In this document: positions 1-4,933 of the stretch, piece by piece
How positions within the stretch are numbered: the first letter of the stretch is position 1
Layout of the letters: every line of letters starts with the position of its first letter
Assembly (NCBI GenBank): GCA_964581905.1
Contig: CAZOQJ010000147.1
Span: 1-5,817 of the forward strand
DNA from: CAZBWE01 sp964581905
GTDB lineage: Bacteria; Planctomycetota; Phycisphaerae; Sedimentisphaerales; Anaerobacaceae
Direction: 5' to 3'
Length of the DNA: 5,817 nt
Program-made: the position numbers and the translations under genes
The notes under the pieces: generated by a model
Told to the model about the DNA's origin: nothing
The model's database searches: none
Seen by the model: only the letters and a program-made list of their open reading frames with translations

Positions 1-57
1 TAAATATACAGAAGTGTACAAGAATCTACGAGAAAATTCAACTTGTTTATAAACCAT

Positions 58-663
58 TTAATCGGCGAAATTCAGGTTTGCGAATTCGCCGTGATATTTT
101 TTCGCTGCCTCATCGTATGCCTTCGCCGCTTCGATTTCATCGTCAAAACTGCCAATCTTTTTCTGCCTGCCATTAAAAGATATATAAACCGACCATTTTT
201 TACTGCCCTTTCGCCGGGTTACCCCCTTAAATCGAGAAGAACATCTCTTTTTATACTTTCGTCTGTTTCGATTGTTCTCTATATATGTTGCAGGCCGAAG
301 GTTCGCCTTTCGATTATCAAGACCGTTATGATTGATATGGTCAACAAACATACCATAGGGTACTTTCAAAATCTGCCGGTGCATCCCGATATGGAGATAT
401 TTTCTGTTTTTGCCTATTATGACTCGTCGTTCAGCATAAAAGGTGCTATTGCCTTTGGCAGCGTGCCAGTTGTACTTATTCAGCCGCTCGTAATCTTCCG
501 GGTCCACGATAGCGAATTTGCCCTGCGTTAAAGGAATTCGACGGAAAGGATGGCCGTAACGAAGGCGGCGATACAACAAGACCAGCTTAACGAGCAGCTT
601 ATCCAGCCGGTCAGGAACGTTGATTTTTATGATATGCTCGATGACCCAACCTCCGCACAACAT
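58..663 (-). CDS. HNH endonuclease-like protein with C-terminal AP2 DNA-binding domain
   Basis: This 201-residue protein joins an HNH nuclease-type module to an AP2/ERF-type DNA-binding domain, as in homing or stand-alone mobile endonucleases of bacteria and phages. Residues 41-70 resemble the lead-in common to this family (RRIPLTQGKFAIVDPEDYE). The HNH-type region follows at about 94-123, with MHR at 94-96, DHINHNGLDNR at 108-118 and NLR at 121-123. The AP2 domain spans about 143-198, with RFKGV at 144-148, W157, GSFD at 171-174, AYDEAA at 182-187 and a closing FANLNF. The likely role is sequence-specific DNA binding and nicking or cleavage; the target is unknown. It faces away from the other genes and is not in an operon here. 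The start is uncertain. ATG 663 has no Shine-Dalgarno and sits in a short repeat, while a strong GGAGGT at 649-654 lies inside the frame with only an ATC codon (640-642) suitably placed. Family assignment is firm, activity is inferred. Confidence 0.85.
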   Translation of the reverse strand: MLCGGWVIEHIIKINVPDRLDKLLVKLVLLYRRLRYGHPFRRIPLTQGKFAIVDPEDYERLNKYNWHAAKGNSTFYAERRVIIGKNRKYLHIGMHRQILKVPYGMFVDHINHNGLDNRKANLRPATYIENNRNRRKYKKRCSSRFKGVTRRKGSKKWSVYISFNGRQKKIGSFDDEIEAAKAYDEAAKKYHGEFANLNFAD

Positions 664-680
664 TTACGATTTACGATTTT
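662..680. repeat. Short tandem repeat (ATTTACG x2) at the HNH gene start
   Basis: Two head-to-tail copies of ATTTACG followed by ATTTT. The annotated ATG of the HNH/AP2 gene (661-663, minus) is formed at the edge of this repeat, which weakens the case for it as the native start. The repeat is too short to classify. Confidence 0.5.
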
Positions 681-690
681 AGTATTTGGC

Positions 691-714
691 GTTTTTCGCC
701 GGAAGGCGGAAAAC
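691..714. other. Strong hairpin, 10-bp stem with GGAA loop
   Basis: Arms 691-700 and 705-714 pair over ten positions (GTTTTTCGCC with GGCGGAAAAC), with one G-T wobble when read as RNA of the plus strand, closed by a GNRA-type loop GGAA. It lies about 28 bases upstream of the HNH/AP2 start on the minus strand, so it could be a 5' leader structure of that gene. There is no adjoining T-run on either strand, so it does not look like an intrinsic terminator. Confidence 0.5.
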
Positions 715-951
715 AACGGCCCTCCATAATTGGACGAACCTGCACGTTTGATTGAAATTTGAAGGATTTTTTAAAAGATGAATTTGCGTAAGTGCTTAAA
801 TAGAAACGAATAAAAAAATTTTTAGAAATTTCGGTTTTTGCGCGCAACTACCTGCGTATTTGATTGATTATTCTTCGTATGTCTATGTATAGAAACTACT
901 TATGGCAGATTTTTTTACAACCTATTACAGAGGCAAGACTTAAATCCGTGG

Positions 952-971
952 CTCGTCGCTCGTGACTCGAT
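952..971. repeat. CTCGT-word repeat, related to a segment in the glyA-like gene
   Basis: A short run of CTCGTCG / CTCGTGA words. Its minus-strand reading ACGAGCGACGAG differs by one base from 5703-5714 inside the glyA-like gene. With the neighbouring GATG repeats it marks this stretch as a patchwork of short repeated words. Confidence 0.45.
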
Positions 972-984
972 GTTAGCGTATCTC

Positions 985-1026
985 GATGAGTGGATGCGTG
1001 GATGCGTGGATGAGAGGATGGATGGG
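985..1026. repeat. 8-base tandem repeat, about four GATGMGWG units
   Basis: Consecutive units GATGAGTG (985-992), GATGCGTG (993-1000), GATGCGTG (1001-1008) and GATGAGAG (1009-1016), trailing into GATGGATGGG. This is a simple tandem repeat likely to vary in copy number. It lies about 90 bases past the stop of the small Cys/His gene. Confidence 0.75.
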
Positions 1027-1117
1027 TAATGTACCGCGTAGAGAAGATAGGGATTAGTCGTTAGTGAATAGTGTAGATGAAAACTGGATCCCTCCCCTAC
1101 CAACTGTTCAGTCTTCG

Positions 1118-1324
1118 CTAACTTGTATGACATTCAGGTGAACAAGCGGCACAGCCATTAGACTGAGGAAAATGCTCTTTAGCTCCTTGCACAGCATCAT
1201 GACAATTCGAAAAAGAACCTAAAAACAATCTATTTTCTTCGTTTGGCAAAAATTCGCAATCTGATTTATGAACTTCGTGGTCACCATTAGATTGTGCTTC
1301 TGTGTTTACATAATAAATAGCCAT
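1118..1324 (-). CDS. Small Cys/His-rich conserved-type protein, function unknown
   Basis: The 68-residue product resembles a family of small bacterial hypothetical proteins that I recognise by pattern (start MAxYYVN, then NGDHEVH, then NR-LG, then NGC-C-CH) but cannot assign a function. It has five cysteines (23, 41, 58, 61, 65) and five histidines (16, 19, 42, 51, 66). The H19-x3-C23 pair and the C58-x2-C61 pair could form one metal site, probably zinc. No signal peptide or membrane segment is visible, so it is probably cytoplasmic. I chose ATG 1324 because AAGGTGAG lies 7 bases upstream and a good promoter lies further up. The frame stays open to about 1474, but that extension would overlap the promoter and lacks family resemblance. 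It is divergent from dxr. Existence is likely; the metal site is inferred. Confidence 0.8.
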   Translation of the reverse strand: MAIYYVNTEAQSNGDHEVHKSDCEFLPNEENRLFLGSFSNCHDAVQGAKEHFPQSNGCAACSPECHTS

Positions 1325-1331
1325 GATATAT

Positions 1332-1339
1332 CTCACCTT
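1332..1339 (-). promoter_or_regulatory. Ribosome binding site of the small Cys/His gene
   Basis: AAGGTGAG on the minus strand, 7 bases from ATG 1324. It decides this start over upstream in-frame codons. Confidence 0.75.
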
Positions 1340-1373
1340 CTTTCTGTTGTTAAAAACACTACTATGATTTGTA

Positions 1374-1401
1374 ATTATATATCCTCCTTTAAAAAAATCA
1401 A
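1374..1401 (-). promoter_or_regulatory. Sigma-70-type promoter of the small Cys/His gene
   Basis: On the minus strand TTGATT (1396-1401) is followed by a 16-base spacer and a perfect TATAAT (1374-1379). Transcription would start near 1367, leaving a leader of roughly 40 bases before ATG 1324. The spacer contains AAAGGAGGA, which resembles a Shine-Dalgarno but has no ATG, GTG or TTG at proper distance. Confidence 0.6.
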
Positions 1402-1454
1402 GATTTATTTTGCCGCAAATTAGCCCCGTGCAATATGTGTAGTCTGTAGTTAGT

Positions 1455-1487
1455 GCCTTTGCGGCAAAGGCCACAGTGGCAAAGGGG
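1455..1487. repeat. Nested inverted repeats between the divergent genes
   Basis: GCCTTTG (1455-1461) and CAAAGGC (1465-1471) form a perfect 7-bp stem around a CGG loop. A second CAAAGG copy (1480-1485) could pair with the same left arm, and GCCA/TGGC (1470-1473 and 1477-1480) form a further small stem. It lies between the promoters of the small gene and dxr, so an operator or leader role is possible but unproven. Confidence 0.45.
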
Positions 1488-1499
1488 CATAATCATTTC

Positions 1500-1528
1500 T
1501 TGACAGAAGCCCATATTTCGGCCATAGT
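1500..1528 (+). promoter_or_regulatory. Sigma-70-type promoter just before dxr
   Basis: A consensus TTGACA (1500-1505), 17-base spacer and CATAGT (1523-1528, four of six consensus bases). Transcription would start around 1531-1539, at or within about 8 bases of the dxr ATG. That would give a leaderless or nearly leaderless message, which fits the lack of any Shine-Dalgarno before 1539. Confidence 0.5.
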
Positions 1529-1538
1529 GTATGGTTCT

Positions 1539-2702
1539 ATGGCTAAAAAAATCGCTATTCTGGGTTCGACGGGGTCAATCGGCAAAAATGCGCTGCGGGT
1601 AATAGATGCCCTCGGGCCAGAATATGAGATTGTTGCGCTGAGCGCTAACAGCAGTGTCGAGCTATTAGCTGAGCAGGCAAGACGCTATCAGCCGAGATTT
1701 GCCGCTATCACAAATGCCGATTTTGCAGATGAGCTGCGCGAACTGGTCGGGGATTTGAGTATTGAGATTCTGGCTGGGCCGGACAGCTTAACAGAGATTG
1801 CGCAACTCGAAGAGGTGGATATTCTTTTAACCGCGATTGTCGGAGCAGCGGGTCTGCCAGCGGTCCTTGCGGCTGCGAAGTGCGGCAAGACACTTGCCAT
1901 CGCAAATAAAGAGCCGCTTGTTATTGCGGGTGAGCTGCTGATGGAGACGGCGAGGAAAAACGGCAGCACTATTGTACCGGTCGATAGCGAACATTCGGCA
2001 ATTTTCCAGGCCATGCAGGCAGGCGCACCGGGTGAGGTCAGTAAAATTATCCTTACCGGCTCAGGCGGGCCATTTAGAAATGCCACGAGCGAAAATATCC
2101 AGAACGTAACGCTCAAAGAAGCACTTTCACATCCAGTCTGGGACATGGGGCCGAAAATCACCATCGACTCGGCTACTATGGTTAATAAAGCGCTCGAAGT
2201 TATCGAGGCACACTGGCTTTTTGATGTGCCGGTTGAAAAAATAGAGGTCCTGATTCACCCTGAGTCTATAGTTCATTCGCTGGTCGAATTCGTTGATGGC
2301 TCACTAATAGCGCAACTCGGCAACCCAGATATGTGCCTGCCAATCCAATACGCTCTGACGTATCCTGCGCGTGTCGGCGGGATTGCCAAGAGAGTGCGGC
2401 TGGCTAATATCGGGAAACTCACATTTGAAAAGCCCAACAGCGAAGTTTTCCGCGCACTACCATTAGGTTACGAAGTTGCGCGAACAGGCGGCACGGCAGC
2501 GGCTGTTTTCAACGCAGCTAACGAAACTGCGGTACAAGAATTTCTGGAAGGAAGAATAAAATTTGTTAATATAGCTGAGTTGATAGAGTATTGCTTAAAT
2601 AAACATAATGCCAAAACAACTGCGTCACTTGAAGATTTACTCCAGGCGGATGCCTGGGCAAGAAGAGAGGTTCTGGAATGTCTAAAGCAGAAGGTCCGTT
2701 GA
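1539..2702 (+). CDS. dxr: 1-deoxy-D-xylulose 5-phosphate reductoisomerase (Dxr/IspC)
   Basis: Dxr converts 1-deoxy-D-xylulose 5-phosphate to 2-C-methyl-D-erythritol 4-phosphate with NADPH, the first committed step of the methylerythritol phosphate route to isoprenoids; it acts in the cytoplasm. The 387-residue length is normal. The N-terminal NADPH-binding motif GSTGSIG is at 9-15 and NKE at 123-125. Metal ligands are D149 and E151 (in PVDSEHSA) and E220 (in NKALEVIEAHW). Substrate contacts include S150, S175 (LTGSGGPFR), H198, N216 and K217, with the flexible-loop W201 in HPVWDMG. All key residues are present, so it should be active. I chose ATG 1539 because it gives the family's usual MAKKIAILGSTGSIG start. 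An in-frame GTG at 1476 would add 21 unrelated residues across the promoter, and GTG 1527 is also possible. It overlaps rseP by 25 bases, indicating co-transcription. Confidence 0.96.
   Translation: MAKKIAILGSTGSIGKNALRVIDALGPEYEIVALSANSSVELLAEQARRYQPRFAAITNADFADELRELVGDLSIEILAGPDSLTEIAQLEEVDILLTAIVGAAGLPAVLAAAKCGKTLAIANKEPLVIAGELLMETARKNGSTIVPVDSEHSAIFQAMQAGAPGEVSKIILTGSGGPFRNATSENIQNVTLKEALSHPVWDMGPKITIDSATMVNKALEVIEAHWLFDVPVEKIEVLIHPESIVHSLVEFVDGSLIAQLGNPDMCLPIQYALTYPARVGGIAKRVRLANIGKLTFEKPNSEVFRALPLGYEVARTGGTAAAVFNAANETAVQEFLEGRIKFVNIAELIEYCLNKHNAKTTASLEDLLQADAWARREVLECLKQKVR
2665..2670 (+). promoter_or_regulatory. Ribosome binding site of rseP inside the dxr 3' end
   Basis: GAGAGG, 7 bases before ATG 2678, lies within the final dxr codons. 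It fixes the rseP start inside dxr and suggests coupled translation. Confidence 0.6.
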
Positions 2703-4864
2703 ACAAGTCCGCCACACAATCGGCGGGCAAGCCCTCCAAACAAGCAGCGGGTAAATATTCTCGTTTGTTTTTTTGGGTTGTTGTCCTCGCGGCAGTCACC
2801 ATTTTAATTGTGCGTAATATTGGCGTATTCAGTAATATACTGAAGGTTGCGATTGGGTTTGGGGCGGTGGTTCTCGTTCATGAGTTCGGGCATTTCCTCA
2901 TTGCGAAACTATCGGGGATAAAGGTTGAGGCGTTTTCGATTTTTATGCCGCCAACCCTGCTCGGCATGCGAAAAACAAAAAGGGGTTTGCGGTTTCGCTT
3001 TTTGCCGAAGTCGCCCGATAAAGAAACCGGCCGACCCAGCGAAGATGATGGGACTGAGTACTGTATCGGCCTTATTCCGTTCGGCGGTTTTGTCAAGATG
3101 CTGGGCCAGGATGACATTGGGCTGGTTAAGGCCAACGATGACCCGCGTTCGTTTGCAAATAAACCTGTCGGCGTGCGTATGAGCGTTATAACAGCAGGGG
3201 TGGTTTTCAACGCCATCAGCGCTATTGTCGTTTTTATGATAGTTTTTCTTGCCGGCATAAAGCTGCCGCCTCCGGTAGTAGGCGGGGTTATGCCAGATTC
3301 ACCGGCGGAGCGAGCAGGCCTAAAACCAGGTGACGAGATAATTGAGATTGCCGGCAAAAGCAAAAACCTTGATTTCAGCAATATACTTATGGCGGCGGCT
3401 TTGTCGGATGTAAACGAGGCGGTCCCGCTAAGAGTAAGACACGAGGATGGCTCTATAGAGGATTATGCAATTGCTGCAAAACAGATGCCCGGTATACCGC
3501 TAAAAGATTTCGGTATCTTACAAACAGTTAGTCTGACCATCGCGAAGGTGTCTGACCCTAATAAATTACGAGCAAAAACGGGCCTTCTTCCAGGCGACCA
3601 CATCAAAGCCGTTAATGGCAAAGACGTGCGAAGCTACTGGGAACTGGAGGAAATAGTCATAAATTGCCTTGCGCCGGAGATTGTCCTGTTAGCAGAGCGT
3701 AACAACAAGATGGTTGAGTCAAAGATTAGTCTGGAGGTTCCCTCCATCTACAAAGAAATTGAATCCGAAGCCGACCTCAACCACATCTATTCAATGATAC
3801 CCCGCCTACGAATAAAAAATGTTTTGAGCAGACCGCTTTCTATTCAAGAAAGGATTATATCCTTACTCGGCAAAAACGATATTAAAGAAAGCGCCGCTGA
3901 CGCCAACGCCACTTTAGCGAGCGATGATATTATTCTTGCAATAGGTGATGTTGAGAACCCCACTTATAAGGAACTCCGTGACGTTATCGAGGACTTCTGG
4001 GATAAAAAGCTCCAAGAAAAGAACAAAGACGCAAAATTACCAGTAAAAGTCCTTCGTAAAAATGCCGACGGCGTCGAAGAAGCTCTCACCCTTCAGGTCG
4101 TTCCCAGATGGTCAAAACAGCTCAATAAGCCCTTGCTTGGTATTACTATACCAGTGCTTGATTTCGAGCATCCGGTCGTTGCCAAGACTATCGATGCAGA
4201 AAACAGACCAGCGAAGCTGAAAATTCCACGCGGCGCAAGAATAACAACCGTGGATGGTGCAGCCGTTTCAAATTTTTATGATGTTATCAGAGAAATACAA
4301 AAGCATCCCGGCGAACGTATCACGATTGACTGGCGTCTCGATGAAGAAACGGCAGGTGATGCAGCTTTGAATGCCGGTGCCGGCGAAGATTCTATTACGG
4401 TCAAATCCACTTTTGCAGAACTGGTTCCATTTGGGGACATGAGAAGAATTTATAAGGCCACCGGGCCTGTCAATGCAATCGAGATGGGGTGCAGAAAAAC
4501 AGTTATGTTTATTACCCAAACTTACCTTACATTAAAGCGCCTGGCTGGAGGACTTGTCAGCCCGAAAAATCTTATGGGGCCGATTGGAATTATGGCCTTA
4601 AGCTATCAAGTCGTTACAGGCCAGCCGTTGATTTACTACATCTACCTTCTCGGCCTGATAAGTGCCGTGATTGCTGTGTTTAACTTTCTGCCTCTGCCGC
4701 CCCTTGATGGAGGATTGATAGTGCTTCTGCTGATTGAAAAAATCAAGGGCTCAGCCCTGAGCGAGCGGACCCAAGGCATTATTGCCTACACCGGCTGGGT
4801 ATTCATAGGAGCATTATTTCTTTACGTAACGTTTAACGATATTGTCAGGGTCTTTACCGAATAG
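2678..4864 (+). CDS. rseP: RseP-like site-2 intramembrane zinc metalloprotease with multiple PDZ domains
   Basis: Membrane metalloprotease of family M50, which cuts membrane-spanning regulators such as anti-sigma factors after a first cleavage outside the membrane. At 728 residues it is far longer than E. coli RseP (about 450). After a hydrophilic 28-residue N-terminus come hydrophobic segments at about 30-45 and 52-78, the second carrying HEFGH (H68, E69, H72). The conserved loop IPFGGFVKMLG is at 133-143, and a membrane segment at about 167-192 carries AGVVFN. PDZ domains are seen at about 200-270 and 280-350, with weaker PDZ-like modules at about 405-475 and 498-555. GPIGI (634-638), a segment at about 652-674, the third zinc ligand D677 in LPLPPLDGG (671-679) and a last segment at about 700-718 complete the enzyme. 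All catalytic residues are present. The gene follows dxr with a 25-base overlap. The substrate is not identifiable here. Confidence 0.94.
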   Translation: MSKAEGPLNKSATQSAGKPSKQAAGKYSRLFFWVVVLAAVTILIVRNIGVFSNILKVAIGFGAVVLVHEFGHFLIAKLSGIKVEAFSIFMPPTLLGMRKTKRGLRFRFLPKSPDKETGRPSEDDGTEYCIGLIPFGGFVKMLGQDDIGLVKANDDPRSFANKPVGVRMSVITAGVVFNAISAIVVFMIVFLAGIKLPPPVVGGVMPDSPAERAGLKPGDEIIEIAGKSKNLDFSNILMAAALSDVNEAVPLRVRHEDGSIEDYAIAAKQMPGIPLKDFGILQTVSLTIAKVSDPNKLRAKTGLLPGDHIKAVNGKDVRSYWELEEIVINCLAPEIVLLAERNNKMVESKISLEVPSIYKEIESEADLNHIYSMIPRLRIKNVLSRPLSIQERIISLLGKNDIKESAADANATLASDDIILAIGDVENPTYKELRDVIEDFWDKKLQEKNKDAKLPVKVLRKNADGVEEALTLQVVPRWSKQLNKPLLGITIPVLDFEHPVVAKTIDAENRPAKLKIPRGARITTVDGAAVSNFYDVIREIQKHPGERITIDWRLDEETAGDAALNAGAGEDSITVKSTFAELVPFGDMRRIYKATGPVNAIEMGCRKTVMFITQTYLTLKRLAGGLVSPKNLMGPIGIMALSYQVVTGQPLIYYIYLLGLISAVIAVFNFLPLPPLDGGLIVLLLIEKIKGSALSERTQGIIAYTGWVFIGALFLYVTFNDIVRVFTE

Positions 4865-4921
4865 AGCCAAATCCTCCGATGAAATCTGCCAAAAATACGG
4901 CCGACAAGCAGGGGGCTAAAT

Positions 4922-4927
4922 AAGGTG
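4922..4927 (+). promoter_or_regulatory. Ribosome binding site of the glyA-like gene
   Basis: AAGGTG, 6 bases before ATG 4934. The GTG within it (4925) is itself an in-frame alternative start, preceded by a G-rich stretch at 4910-4915. The ATG is preferred because its site is better placed. Confidence 0.55.
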
Positions 4928-4933
4928 TCAGAA

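Larger units (their letters stand above)
664..1117. other. Gene-poor intergenic stretch with short tandem repeats
   Basis: About 450 bases between the convergent-side end of the small Cys/His gene and the upstream side of the HNH/AP2 gene. I find no convincing coding region: the open frames are short, lack ribosome binding sites or family resemblance, and one is built from repeats. The left part (715-900) is AT-rich and holds a perfect palindrome TTGCGCGCAA at 838-847. The right part (950-1075) is made of short repeated words. It should carry the promoter of the HNH/AP2 gene and the 3' end of the small gene, but I could not identify a convincing promoter or a terminator with a T-run. Confidence 0.6.

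Noticed and set aside
43..531. Plus-strand open frame opposite the HNH/AP2 gene
   Set aside because: It is a shadow of the minus-strand gene, with no domain or ribosome binding site.
671..727. 18-codon frame on the minus strand upstream of the HNH/AP2 gene, a possible leader peptide
   Set aside because: It has only a weak ribosome binding site and no attenuator-like codon run; its frame may simply span the hairpin by chance.
811..824. A/T palindrome TAAAAA-AA-TTTTTA as a terminator
   Set aside because: The stem is purely A-T and weak, and no gene end lies nearby.
1081..1117. Possible terminator after the small Cys/His gene
   Set aside because: The G-rich stretch gives only three-base pairings and no T-run follows.
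915..1133. 72-codon open frame on the minus strand
   Set aside because: It consists mostly of tandem-repeat translation, overlaps the 3' end of the small gene and has no recognisable domain.
1383..1391. AAAGGAGGA on the minus strand as a ribosome binding site
   Set aside because: Only ATA and ATT codons follow at suitable distance, and it lies in the promoter spacer upstream of the predicted transcript start.
1325..1474. Upstream extension of the small Cys/His gene to give 118 residues
   Set aside because: It crosses the TATAAT promoter, has no family resemblance, and ATG 1324 has a good ribosome binding site.
1476..1538. GTG start adding 21 residues to Dxr
   Set aside because: The added residues are not part of the Dxr family and overlap the TTGACA promoter; ATG 1539 gives the canonical N-terminus.
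4879..4923. 14-codon frame between rseP and the glyA-like gene
   Set aside because: There is no Shine-Dalgarno before it (the upstream bases are CCTCC, the opposite sense), and the peptide has no recognisable feature.
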